Part shown: positions 9,118 through 16,780 of the stretch, piece by piece | Layout: the number at the start of each line of letters is the position of its first letter | Numbering within the stretch: the first letter of the stretch is position 1 | Assembly (NCBI GenBank): GCA_021779955.1 | Contig: JAJXZS010000049.1 | Location: forward strand, 1-32,788 | Direction of reading: 5' to 3' | Source: Chloroflexota bacterium | Lineage (GTDB): Bacteria > Chloroflexota > Anaerolineae > Anaerolineales > Anaerolineaceae | DNA length: 32,788 bases | Translations under genes and position numbers: made by a program | The notes under the pieces: model-generated | What the model was told of the DNA's origin: nothing | The model's database searches: none | The model's input: the letters and a program-made list of their open reading frames with translations, nothing else

Positions 9118-9252
9118 TTAACAGTATTGATCAAAAATTCATTTAGCTTTGGCTCCGCGGATAGCCGTCATCACCTTGTGGCGGATATTCCTCGCGAGAG
9201 AAAAAAGCTTGTGCGAGACTTGGAAACAATGCTTAAAGAGGATGAAGAGTAA
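9118..9252 (+). pseudogene. Possible remnant of a coding region (about 41-44 codons)
   Basis: A short open frame ends in a protein-like charged tail (DIPRERKKLVRDLETMLKED) before TAA at 9250. There is no ATG and no ribosome site; TTG at 9127 is the only candidate start. The composition looks like the C-terminus of a lost gene rather than random sequence. The alternative is chance coding. Confidence 0.3.
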
Positions 9253-9321
9253 TTCAAAACAGATGCATTTTGAAACTAAATCACTAGCGTAATTGCTTAT
9301 TCAAAAGATGAGGAGACAAGA

Positions 9322-9624
9322 ATGGCAACTTATGATTTTTCGGCTCTTGATTCTAAATTCGCTGAAATTGTGGCAATGATGCCAGATCGATTCGACAGCC
9401 ATGAGTTCCTGCTGAAATTGGCTCAGCATAACCAGCACGAATATATTTCAGCGCTCAATGCGTACAAAGAAAGTGGAAACACATCACCATTTCAGGCAGT
9501 GCATGGTGCAATCGCGCAAAAACTGGCAAACCATACAGAATTGGTGAGATTACTTCCGGAGGATAAGACAAGCCCAGATATATGGGGTAATTCTCAAGCT
9601 TGCGCAGAATGGCAAAAGGTATAG
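9322..9624 (+). CDS. Hypothetical 100-residue protein
   Basis: Not recognised as a named family. GAGGAG lies seven bases before ATG, so the start is firm. The sequence is helical and soluble: it opens MATYDFSALDSKFAEIVAMM, then has PDRFDSHEFLLKLAQHNQ, and ends with DIWGNSQACAEWQKV. It contains a single Cys and no membrane segment. The gene closes the A/T-rich island. A decayed copy of its first 50 bases at 7464 shows that this gene, or a relative, was duplicated locally. It could be a partner of the upstream zinc-ribbon membrane protein, but only adjacency supports that. Confidence 0.65.
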   Translation: MATYDFSALDSKFAEIVAMMPDRFDSHEFLLKLAQHNQHEYISALNAYKESGNTSPFQAVHGAIAQKLANHTELVRLLPEDKTSPDIWGNSQACAEWQKV

Positions 9625-9681
9625 CAAGAAATGGGGTCGCGTAAAATGGGGGAGCGAACGTGAATTCGAAACCTACCTCAA

Positions 9682-9699
9682 CCCTCCCTAAAGGGAGGG
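9682..9699. repeat. Hairpin repeat CCCTCCC-TAAA-GGGAGGG
   Basis: Perfect seven-base-pair stem with a four-base loop, preceded by CCTCAA and followed by CTTAGTG. It has no T-tract, so it is not a classical terminator. It resembles the short palindromic intergenic elements scattered in many environmental bacterial genomes. Confidence 0.6.
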
Positions 9700-9932
9700 C
9701 TTAGTGCCGAACCCAACTACGGCGTACGTAGCGTAAGTGGGGAGCGGAAAAAACACGCTGTCATTTATCGACGAGACGGGCAGCGGGGCGGGAAGGCGCT
9801 GAGCAAGGGGGAAAAGGCGGCGCGGAGGGCAAGGCGCCGAATATCCTCATGAATAACGATAAGGCGGTAAAGCACACCCTGTCGGAACGCAGAAAGAAAA
9901 CAGGAAGGAAGCGTATTTCAACCCTCACCCCA

Positions 9933-9956
9933 CCCTCTCCCAGTCTCGGGAGAGGG
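9933..9956. repeat. Hairpin repeat CCCTCTCCC-loop-GGGAGAGGG
   Basis: Perfect nine-base-pair stem with a six-base loop (AGTCTC), preceded by the pyrimidine-rich run CAACCCTCACCCCA. This exact style is a very common dispersed intergenic repeat in diverse bacteria. It may act as a bidirectional transcript end, though no T-tract follows. Confidence 0.65.
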
Positions 9957-10021
9957 AGCTGTACTATGACAGTGTTACTTTTAGATGAGACTGCCAATTT
10001 TTGAACGCGGTATCCGGACGA

Positions 10022-11068
10022 TCAGGAGCCCTTCTTGATTTCCCTCCACACATCACGCACGTCGAGGGGGCGGAAATCGGGCCGGGGGAAGTGCTGCCTG
10101 CACAGGCGGTAGATGGCGCGATTGTAGGGAACGGGGACGCGCACCTGGTCTGCCAGCGTCAGCAGGGTGCCGTTGAGGTATTCCAGTTCGGTCACGCTGC
10201 GCTTGCGCTGGAGCACGTCCTGCCCCATGCTGCTGAGGGTCATCTTCTTGAGGTTTGCCTGGAAGATGCGGCGGGTGAGCAAGCGCGGCAGGCTGGCGGC
10301 AGCCCAAAGCGTGCGCCAGGACGGCAGGCCGCCCTCGAGCTCCTCGTGGAAACCGGCGGCGCGAATGACCCGGACGCCCTCGTAAATGGTGCTGCTGAGG
10401 ATGTCCTGGTAGAGGTCCAGGTCGCTGATCTGGCGGTAGTCGGGCCCGAGCAGGGTGGTGACCGAATTGGCGAGGTTGATCACAAGCTTGCAGTGGGCGG
10501 CATCCCGGAGGTGCCGGGTCACCAGCGATTCATGCCCCCGGCTGAAGATGCGCGCCAGGGCTTGCAGTTCGACCTGGAGGCTGTTATCGAGCGTGCCCAG
10601 GACGATGGCGCCGCCGGGCTGGTAGCCGATGACGCCCGGTTCGTCCACCCAGGCGTTGTAGGTGACGATGCCGAAAGCGGGATGCGCGAAGTACTTCGGC
10701 AGGATGTCTTCAGCAGCGACGCCGTTCTGAATGCCGATCACGATGGCGCGGTCGCCGATTTTATCTTTGACCTCCCTGGCGGCTTCTTCGAGGTCGTAGA
10801 GCTTGACGCCCAGGACGACGACATCGGGGTCGGGCACCTCGTCCAGGCCGCGGATCACTTTGACGGGGATCTGCTGTTTCTGGTCCGGTTGGCCGCCAGG
10901 GTAAAGCGTCATGCCCTTTTCGCTGAGGACTTCCGCGGTTTTGCCCCTGGCCAGCAGCCAGGTGTTGGGGTGGTGCAGAGCGGTCAGCGCGCCCATCGAG
11001 CCGCCGATCGCGCCAATGCCCAGGAATATGATCTTCAGGTCGTCAGGATTCTGCGGGAAAAGGTCCAT
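10022..11068 (-). CDS. panE: 2-dehydropantoate 2-reductase family protein (ApbA/PanE)
   Basis: Predicted NADPH-dependent ketopantoate reductase, which makes pantoate for pantothenate and CoA synthesis in the cytosol. The N-terminal Rossmann fold shows FLGIGAIGGSMGA (residues 15-27, GxGxxG). A mid-protein ILPKYFAHPAFGIV region follows, and then the typical CKLVINLANSVTTLLG segment carrying the conserved catalytic Lys and Asn. The C-terminal helical domain ends about 45 residues longer than E. coli PanE (348 versus 303). GGAG precedes the ATG by eight bases. A long reverse-strand open frame over the same bases is a G/C-rich shadow. Neighbours are not pantothenate genes, so a different 2-keto acid substrate is possible. 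The family call is sure; the exact substrate is less so. Confidence 0.85.
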   Translation of the reverse strand: MDLFPQNPDDLKIIFLGIGAIGGSMGALTALHHPNTWLLARGKTAEVLSEKGMTLYPGGQPDQKQQIPVKVIRGLDEVPDPDVVVLGVKLYDLEEAAREVKDKIGDRAIVIGIQNGVAAEDILPKYFAHPAFGIVTYNAWVDEPGVIGYQPGGAIVLGTLDNSLQVELQALARIFSRGHESLVTRHLRDAAHCKLVINLANSVTTLLGPDYRQISDLDLYQDILSSTIYEGVRVIRAAGFHEELEGGLPSWRTLWAAASLPRLLTRRIFQANLKKMTLSSMGQDVLQRKRSVTELEYLNGTLLTLADQVRVPVPYNRAIYRLCRQHFPRPDFRPLDVRDVWREIKKGS

Positions 11069-11250
11069 TTTTCAATCTCCAAAGAACGGCGGGGTTATGG
11101 CGAGGGATGCAAGTTCAAAGGCCACGAAGGCCGAAGTTGCGACAGGCGGCACCTCACCCTGGCGCGAACGTCACACCTGCGCCCCTGGCACTTGCAGCTA
11201 GGGCAAGTGTGCACCGAACGCAGTGCGGTGCAAGTGGGGCCATAGCGATT
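11069..11250. other. Intergenic stretch between panE and the 44-bp array
   Basis: No gene. It contains a hairpin CACTTGC-(7 nt)-GCAAGTG (11189-11209) and a second short inverted pair CACCG/CGGTG directly after it. This leads into the tandem array and probably carries the promoter of panE, which I could not place. Confidence 0.45.
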
Positions 11251-11575
11251 GGTGCAGGTACGAAAGGCTGGGTGTTAACGCGGCACCCATAAAGGGTGCA
11301 GATACGAAAGGCTGGGTGTTAACGCGGCACCCATAAAGGGTGCAGATACGAAAGGCTGGGTGTTAACGCGGCACCCATAAAGGGTGCAGGTACGAAAGGC
11401 TGGGTGTTAACGCGGCACCCATAAAGGGTGCAGATACGAAAGGCTGGGTGTTAACGCGGCACCCATAAAGGGTGCAGATACGAAAGGCTAAGTGTTAACG
11501 CGGCACCCATAAAGGGTGCAGGTACGAAAGGCTGGGTGTTAACGCGGCACCCATAAAGGGTGCAGATACGAAAGG
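11251..11575. repeat. 44-bp tandem repeat array, about 7.4 units
   Basis: TACGAAAGG recurs at 11259, 11303, 11347, 11391, 11435, 11479, 11523 and 11567, always 44 bases apart. Each unit contains TACGAAAGGCTGGGTGTTAA, then CGCGGCACCCATAAAGGGTG. Variation is small: CAGATACG versus CAGGTACG, and one unit with CTAAGTG for CTGGGTG. Each unit boundary forms a perfect hairpin GCACCC-ATAAA-GGGTGC, and each unit also contains the palindrome GTTAAC. Units are near-identical throughout with no unique spacers, so this is a minisatellite and not CRISPR. A period of 44 is not a multiple of three, and no supported gene crosses the array. Confidence 0.95.
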
Positions 11576-11628
11576 AAATCAGGGCCATGGTAAGGGTGTG
11601 GGCACCAGTGCCCGGAAGGCGGGTAGGA

Positions 11629-11680
11629 GTTCTTACGGTTCTCGAATCTCGGTTCACGGTTCGCGGCTCTCGCCGTTCTT
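11629..11680 (-). repeat. Dispersed inverted copy of the 43-bp repeat family
   Basis: The reverse complement of GTTCTTACGGTTCTCGAATC (11629-11648) plus the following CTCGGTTC reads GAACCGAGATTCGAGAACCG then TAAGAAC. These are the same blocks that make up the 43-bp units at 487-772. The copy is rearranged (an extra GAACCGTG block) but clearly related. It lies on the opposite strand, about 11 kb away. Confidence 0.75.
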
Positions 11681-11704
11681 CCTGATGACTGCCTGCCTGC
11701 CCGG

Positions 11705-12154
11705 CTAATAGCCCACGAGCTTCTTGCGCGCTTCATGGACCAGGCGGTCAGCGCGTTCGTTGTTGGCATCGCCCGTATGCCCTCTGACCCATTTCCATGT
11801 GATGTGATGGGGTTTGGCAGCCTCGAGCAGCGCCTTCCAAAGGTCCTGGTTGGCGACAGGGCCTGAACTGCCTTTCCAGTTCCTGGAGAGCCATTTGGGC
11901 ATCCATTCCTCGATGCCGCGCTGCAGGTACTGCGAGTCCGTGTAGAGCGTGATCTCGGAGGGCGAATGGATGGAATTCAGCGCCTGGATGGCTGCGGTCA
12001 GCTCCATGCGGTTGTTTGTGGAATTGGGGTGGCTGCCCGAGAATTCGCGCTTGACTTTTTCGCTGATGATCACCACACCCCAGCCGCCGGGGCCGGGGTT
12101 AGGGTCGCAGCCGCCGTCGGTGTAGATTGTGATTTTGGGAAGATCCTGGCTCAT
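11705..12154 (-). CDS. rnhA: Ribonuclease HI
   Basis: Cytosolic endonuclease that removes the RNA strand of RNA-DNA hybrids. At 149 residues it is close to the usual length of about 155. The catalytic acids are visible: D13 in ITIYTDGGCDPNPGPGG, E51 in NNRMELTAA, D73 in TLYTDSQY, and the C-terminal His and Asp of WVRGHTGDANNERADRL. The basic handle region (WMPKWLSRNWKGSSGP) is present. Its ATG overlaps the stop of the upstream lipoprotein gene as ATGA, which implies coupled translation from a shared transcript. The functional reason for that pairing is not clear. Confidence 0.96.
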   Translation of the reverse strand: MSQDLPKITIYTDGGCDPNPGPGGWGVVIISEKVKREFSGSHPNSTNNRMELTAAIQALNSIHSPSEITLYTDSQYLQRGIEEWMPKWLSRNWKGSSGPVANQDLWKALLEAAKPHHITWKWVRGHTGDANNERADRLVHEARKKLVGY

Positions 12155-13560
12155 GGCTGGCGGTCCTTCAGTTCTGTGAATGTGGTGTCCATCTGGGTCA
12201 AGAGGGCTGGAATATCGGAGGTGGCGATGTTGGTCTTGAAAAGCTGCCAGCCCGCGTCTTCGAGGATCATTTTAGCGATCGACCAGTTGGGGTCGGATGG
12301 GACGGTGACAGCCCGCGAGGCAAGGCTGACCGCGTCTTTCCACTGCTGGCTGACCGCGCCCGACTTCAGCAACTGGTCTTCGACGCTCGCAGAAAGGGGC
12401 AGGGTCATCGAAGCCTGGACGACGCGGGCCTGGTGTTCGGCGGAGCTCAGCCAGCGCACGAAGAGCCAGGCAGCGAGCTGCTTATCCGGAGTGGTGTTGA
12501 GCACGGCGTACGAAGGGCCTTCGACCTCGATCTTTTGAGACTGGCTGGAGGGGAAGGGGATAACCGTCCAGGCATCCTTGTCGGTGGCGAGCGAATTGGC
12601 GGTCAGTTGGGGTAGGATATCCTGCATGTATCCGCTGTAGACGAGCGCCTGGCGCGACGCGAAGTATGCGTAGGGGTCGCTCAGGCGCGGGATCCAGGCG
12701 CATTCAGCCGTCAGCAGGCCGTGGAGATATTCGAAGGCAGCCTGGGCGGGCGGCGAACTGAAGGAATAGCTGCCATTCGCATAGATATCGGCGCCAAAAT
12801 TGGAGAGCCACGAATCCATCACGAGCCCGTCCGTGTTGACGATCCAACCGCCGAGGCCGTCATTTTCGCTGACGGCATCCTTTTTCAACGCCTGGTTGGC
12901 GGCGCAAACCTGGTTCTTGAAGTCATCGGGCGTTGCAGGAGCGTTGGAAAAACCCAATTCCTTCGCCCAGGTGGCGTTGTAGAACATCAGCGCAGCGGTG
13001 CGCTGGGCCGGGAAGCCGTACTGGAAACCGGCGACGTTGTCCTGTTCGAGATACGCCGGGTTGAAGTCCGCCAGTTCTGCGGCGGTCAGACCCCACTGGC
13101 TCGAGTAGAGGTATGGATTGAGATCGGCGAAGGCAGACGCGGAGGTGTCGACCTTGAGCAGAATGTCAATGGGAGCGGCAACAAGGTCGGGCTGGTTGCC
13201 CGTGGCGATGTCGTCATTGAGCTGGCCGGCCAGGCTGCCCGCCGAGCCCGGAGTGACGGCGATGACGTGGATGCCCCAATCATTGGACTGGTTGAACTCG
13301 TCGATCAGCTTCGCCATTTCGATGCTCAGCGCGCCGGACCACGGGTGCATGAATAGAATCTGCAGGCCCTTCAGGCTGGCAGGGTCGACGTTGATCCTGG
13401 GAAGCTGCGTCGTCGTCGGGAGCACCTGCGTGGGGGAGGGTTTCGGCGTTGAAGTGGCGTTTGACGAGGGCGTACCCGTCCCAGGCGTGCCTGGGGAACA
13501 GGCGGCCAGCAGGGCGGCGATGAGCAGGATGGAGATTAGGAGAAGGAGCGGTTTCTTCAT
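12151..13560 (-). CDS. Extracellular solute-binding lipoprotein (family 1, sugar-type)
   Basis: Predicted substrate-binding lipoprotein of an ABC importer, 469 residues. The start is a classic lipoprotein signal: Lys-Lys, a hydrophobic core, then the lipobox LLAACSPG with Cys near residue 21. A Pro/Thr/Ser linker to about residue 50 follows. The body has family 1 binding-protein features, for example MAKLIDEFNQSN, GNQPDLVAAPIDILLK and AAWLFVRWLSSAEHQARV near the end. No permease or ATPase gene is adjacent, so it is an orphan component or pairs with a remote transporter. In a mostly monoderm phylum it would sit on the outer face of the cytoplasmic membrane. The ribosome site is weak. Its stop overlaps the rnhA start. 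Confidence 0.88.
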   Translation of the reverse strand: MKKPLLLLISILLIAALLAACSPGTPGTGTPSSNATSTPKPSPTQVLPTTTQLPRINVDPASLKGLQILFMHPWSGALSIEMAKLIDEFNQSNDWGIHVIAVTPGSAGSLAGQLNDDIATGNQPDLVAAPIDILLKVDTSASAFADLNPYLYSSQWGLTAAELADFNPAYLEQDNVAGFQYGFPAQRTAALMFYNATWAKELGFSNAPATPDDFKNQVCAANQALKKDAVSENDGLGGWIVNTDGLVMDSWLSNFGADIYANGSYSFSSPPAQAAFEYLHGLLTAECAWIPRLSDPYAYFASRQALVYSGYMQDILPQLTANSLATDKDAWTVIPFPSSQSQKIEVEGPSYAVLNTTPDKQLAAWLFVRWLSSAEHQARVVQASMTLPLSASVEDQLLKSGAVSQQWKDAVSLASRAVTVPSDPNWSIAKMILEDAGWQLFKTNIATSDIPALLTQMDTTFTELKDRQP

Positions 13561-13694
13561 TGATGCAGCTTTCTAAGTGTCAGGATCAGTGGCTAAGTGT
13601 AACCGATGAAAGCGAGGAATACCAGTGAAGGGTCGAAGATACGGGAGCGCCTGACAAAAAAGCACATCCATCGGGCACAAAGGTTTCGCGCAGA

Positions 13695-13723
13695 TTGACG
13701 AAAGAGGGCGGATTCTGTATAAT
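13695..13723 (+). promoter_or_regulatory. Sigma-70-type promoter of the valS T-box leader
   Basis: TTGACG (13695-13700), a 17-base spacer and a consensus TATAAT (13718-13723). Predicted transcription start is near 13730, which gives a leader of about 300 bases before valS. Confidence 0.85.
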
Positions 13724-13729
13724 TACGGT

Positions 13730-14005
13730 ACAATTGTATAAGAATACCGCCAAAAGTAGTAAACTGGCGGCGAGCTGATAGAGAAGGAGAGCCAGGGCTG
13801 GAAGCCTCCGCAGCGGACCACAGTCGAAGTCGTTTGGCTGATTGCCGAAGAAATCCCATCGGGACGATAGACCGGCACGGGTGAGCCCGTTAGCGCGAAT
13901 TCCGGATGATGGTCCGGAAGAGAGTGCCAGCAAGTTTGGCAAATTGAGGTGGTACCGCGGAAGAATCCCTTTCGTCCTCTAATGGATGAAAGGTGTTTGT
14001 TTTAA
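13730..14005 (+). promoter_or_regulatory. T-box riboswitch (tRNA-Val sensing) controlling valS
   Basis: The leader carries the T-box signature GAGGTGGTACCGCGG (13946-13960). Its first four bases GAGG can pair with CCTC (13976-13979) to form the antiterminator, leaving a bulge with TGGT. UGGU would pair with the ACCA end of uncharged tRNA, fitting a tRNA-Val discriminator A. Upstream stems include ACGGG-TGAG-CCCGT (13877-13890) and TTCCGGA-TGATGG-TCCGGAA (13900-13919). The known mechanism is that uncharged tRNA stabilises the antiterminator and lets transcription enter the synthetase gene. I could not place the stem I specifier codon with confidence; a GUN codon is expected. GTC triplets at 13823-13825 and 13829-13831 are only candidates. 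Confidence 0.92.
13968..14003 (+). terminator. Intrinsic terminator of the valS T-box
   Basis: Stem CCTTTCGTCC (13968-13977) with GGATGAAAGG (13984-13993), one G-U pair, loop TCTAAT, then TGTTTGTTTT. The 5' arm overlaps the CCTC used by the antiterminator, so the two structures exclude each other. Confidence 0.88.
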
Positions 14006-14028
14006 AACTGTGATTTGAGGAGGCAGGA

Positions 14029-16734
14029 ATGGCAGAAGAGAATTTAGCCAAAGCGTACGATTTCAGGTCAACCGAGCAGCGCCTGTACAAGATGTGGGAA
14101 GAGAAGGGGTACTTCATGCCCTCGAACGATCCCCGCAAACCCGGTTTCGACCCCACCAGGAAGCCATTCGTCATTTCGATCCCTCCGCCCAACGTCACCG
14201 GTGAGCTTCACCTTGGACACGCCATGTTCGTCTCGATGGAAGACCTGATGATCCGTTACCACCGCATGAAGGGGATTCCCACCCTCTGGGTGCCCGGCAC
14301 CGATCATGCCGGCATCGCGACTCAGATGCTGGTTGAGAAAGAGCTGGCGAAAGAGGGATTCAAGCGCGACCAACTGGGGCGTGAAGAATTCCTTCGCCGG
14401 ACCTGGGAATGGAAAGTCAAGTACGCCGGAAGGATCACGAAGCAGATCCGCCGGCTTGGCGCATCCTGCGACTGGACGCGCGAGCGATTCACCCTGGATG
14501 AAGGCCTCTCGCGGGCGGTCAGGGAAGCCTTCGTGCGCCTCTATGACAAGGGGCTGATCTACCGCGGGCCGCGCCTGATCAACTGGTCGCCGCTGCTGCG
14601 GACCGCCGTCTCAGACCTCGAGGTGGAGTATTCCGAGGAGGACGGCTTTCTGTATTACTTCAAGTACATGCTCGCGGACGACTCGGGCGATTTCATCCCC
14701 GTGGCGACCACGCGGCCTGAAACCATCCTGGGCGACTCGGCAGTGGCCGTCCATCCCGATGACGAACGCTACCAGAAGTACATCGGCAAGCTGGTCGAGG
14801 TGCCGATCCTGAAGCGTCACATCCCCGTGATTGCCGATGAATATGTCGACCGCGCGTTCGGCACCGGCGCGCTCAAGATCACCCCGGCGCACGACCCCAA
14901 CGACTATGCCATCGGCCAGGCGCATCACCTGGAAATGATCAGCATCATGGACGAGAGCGCCCACATCAACGAAAACGGCGGGCCCTACGCCGGAATGGAC
15001 CGCTTCGACTGCCGCGAGAAGATCTGGGCAGACATGCGCGCGCAGGGACTGGTCATCAAGCAGGTGCCGCACAAGCTGAACGTTCCCCGATCTCAGCGCG
15101 GCGGTGAAATCATCGAACCGATGATCTCAACGCAGTGGTTTGTCAAGATCCAGCCGCTTGCCGGGAAAGCCCTCGAAGCGGTGCGGTCGGGCGAGACGAA
15201 GATCGTCCCCGAGCGGTTCACGAAGGTCTACTACAACTGGCTGGAGAACATCCGCGATTGGTGCATCAGCCGTCAGTTGTGGTGGGGGCACCGCATCCCC
15301 GTGTGGTACTGCGACGACTGCGGCGAGATGATCGTAACACGGGAAGACCCCACCGAATGCCCGAAGTGCAAGAGCTCGCATTTGCACCAGGATAACGATG
15401 TGCTGGATACCTGGTTCTCCTCGGGACTGTGGCCGTTTTCCACGCTTGGCTGGCCCGAGGAGACCCCCGAGTTGAAGTACTTCTACCCGACATCAGTGCT
15501 CGAAACCGCGGCGGATATCCTTTTCTTCTGGGTGGCGCGTATGATGATGTTCGGCATCGAGTTCACGGGCAAGCCGCCGTTCCACACGGTGTACCTGCAC
15601 GGCCTGATCCTCGACGAGCACGGTCAGAAGATGAGCAAGACCAAGGGCAATGTGGTCGACCCGCTGATCGTCATGGACGAGTTGGGCACCGACGCGCTTC
15701 GCTTCACGCTCCTGGTCGGCTCCACGCCAGGCAACGACACCAACCTGAGTCTTAAGAAGGTGGAGGCGAACCGCAACTTTGCCAACAAGATCTGGAACGC
15801 GGGGCGGTTCATCCTCACAGCGCTGCAGCAGGCGCCGGAAGCGGCATCAGGCAAGCTTGAATGGACGCTTGCCGATTCATGGATCTGGGCGCGCCTGAAT
15901 ACGCTCATCCGCGACACCGAACGCCTGTTCACGAACTACCAGTATGGCGAAGCGGGGCGTCAGATCTACGAATTCTTCTGGGGAGATTTCGCCGATTGGT
16001 ACCTGGAAATCGCCAAGGTACAGCTCGCGCAGGGCGGGGACAGGGCTTACTACACGGCACAAACTCTGGTGAGAATCATGGACGCCAGCCTGCGTTTGCT
16101 GCACCCGTTCACGCCGTTCGTCACCGAGGAACTGTGGCAGGCGCTCAAGAAGGCTGCCATGACCAGGGGATTCAGCGGATTCTACGCTCACGCCCCATGG
16201 GAAGATGCGCTGATCATTGCCAAATGGCCAGAGACCGGCGAACCTGAAGGTTGGGAGGCCCAGAAGGTGGATGAGTTTACCCAGATCCAGGAGATCGTGC
16301 GGACCATCCGCAACATGCGCTCCGAGAAGAAGGTGCAGCCGAGCCGAAAGATCGCAGCAACGCTGGCGGCAGGCGAAAAAGCGGAACTCGTCCGGGGCCA
16401 GGCAGGCGTGATTGCCGCGCTGGCCGGGATCGCCCCATCTGCTCTGACGATCGCCGGAACGCTCACTTCAGCCACGGACAACGCCGTTTCGGCCGTCAGC
16501 GGCGGCATCGAAATCTTCCTGCCGCTCGCGGGTTTGGTGGATTCGTCGGAGGAAAAAAGCCGCCTGGTGCGTGAGTTTGACGAGGTCAATTCGCAGATCG
16601 CGCGCCTCGAGACACTGCTTGGGAGCGATTTTGCCAACAAGGCTCCGGCGCAGGTCGTGGATAAGGAACGCCAGAAATTGCAGGCGTTCAAGGAAACGGC
16701 CGAAAAGCTCAAGGGGCAGATCGCCAATCTCTAG
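14029..16734 (+). CDS. valS: Valyl-tRNA synthetase
   Basis: Class I synthetase charging tRNA-Val in the cytosol, 901 residues, normal length. The HIGH motif appears as HLGH (residues 61-64) in PPPNVTGELHLGHAM and the KMSKS loop as KMSKT (534-538). The editing domain (connective polypeptide) lies roughly between residues 180 and 400, with VATTRPETILGDSAVAV visible. A Cys4 zinc site (CDDCGE ... CPKC) follows near residue 430. The C-terminal about 65 residues form the ValS tRNA-binding coiled coil (RLVREFDEVNSQIARLETLL). GAGGAGG precedes the ATG. Expression is controlled by the upstream T-box. Confidence 0.98.
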   Translation: MAEENLAKAYDFRSTEQRLYKMWEEKGYFMPSNDPRKPGFDPTRKPFVISIPPPNVTGELHLGHAMFVSMEDLMIRYHRMKGIPTLWVPGTDHAGIATQMLVEKELAKEGFKRDQLGREEFLRRTWEWKVKYAGRITKQIRRLGASCDWTRERFTLDEGLSRAVREAFVRLYDKGLIYRGPRLINWSPLLRTAVSDLEVEYSEEDGFLYYFKYMLADDSGDFIPVATTRPETILGDSAVAVHPDDERYQKYIGKLVEVPILKRHIPVIADEYVDRAFGTGALKITPAHDPNDYAIGQAHHLEMISIMDESAHINENGGPYAGMDRFDCREKIWADMRAQGLVIKQVPHKLNVPRSQRGGEIIEPMISTQWFVKIQPLAGKALEAVRSGETKIVPERFTKVYYNWLENIRDWCISRQLWWGHRIPVWYCDDCGEMIVTREDPTECPKCKSSHLHQDNDVLDTWFSSGLWPFSTLGWPEETPELKYFYPTSVLETAADILFFWVARMMMFGIEFTGKPPFHTVYLHGLILDEHGQKMSKTKGNVVDPLIVMDELGTDALRFTLLVGSTPGNDTNLSLKKVEANRNFANKIWNAGRFILTALQQAPEAASGKLEWTLADSWIWARLNTLIRDTERLFTNYQYGEAGRQIYEFFWGDFADWYLEIAKVQLAQGGDRAYYTAQTLVRIMDASLRLLHPFTPFVTEELWQALKKAAMTRGFSGFYAHAPWEDALIIAKWPETGEPEGWEAQKVDEFTQIQEIVRTIRNMRSEKKVQPSRKIAATLAAGEKAELVRGQAGVIAALAGIAPSALTIAGTLTSATDNAVSAVSGGIEIFLPLAGLVDSSEEKSRLVREFDEVNSQIARLETLLGSDFANKAPAQVVDKERQKLQAFKETAEKLKGQIANL

Positions 16735-16740
16735 AAGCAA

Positions 16741-16768
16741 GAAAGCCCGGGAAACCGGGCTTTCCTTT
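16741..16768 (+). terminator. Intrinsic terminator after valS
   Basis: Stem GAAAGCCCGG (16741-16750) with CCGGGCTTTC (16755-16764), GAAA tetraloop, then CTTTTC. It lies between convergent genes. The minus strand also has a short T-run after the stem, so it may serve both directions. Confidence 0.85.
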
Positions 16769-16780
16769 TCGATTCACAGG

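Larger units (their letters stand above)
9625..10021. other. Repeat-rich intergenic boundary at the right edge of the island
   Basis: No supported gene. The stretch holds two G/C-rich hairpin repeats (9682-9699 and 9933-9956), both following TCAACCCTC, and a small palindrome CTACG-GCGTA-CGTAG (9717-9731). An open frame on the minus strand (9761-9997) reads through the hairpin repeat and has no ribosome site, so I reject it. The base composition returns to G/C-rich here. Confidence 0.6.

Noticed and set aside
9761-9997. 78-codon minus-strand frame
   Set aside because: Reads through the CCCTCTCCC hairpin repeat (LPLPRLGEGG), a common artefact, and has no ribosome site.
10001-11245. A 414-codon plus-strand open frame
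   Set aside because: It lies opposite panE, has no ribosome site, and its translation has low-complexity Ala/Gly/Asp/Val composition typical of a G/C-rich shadow frame.
11251-11575. CRISPR array
   Set aside because: Units are near-identical over their full 44 bases; there are no unique spacers and no cas genes.
11451-11769. Short minus-strand frames with repeated HPLWVPR endings
   Set aside because: They are translations of the 44-bp array and of the rnhA 3' end, with no ribosome sites.
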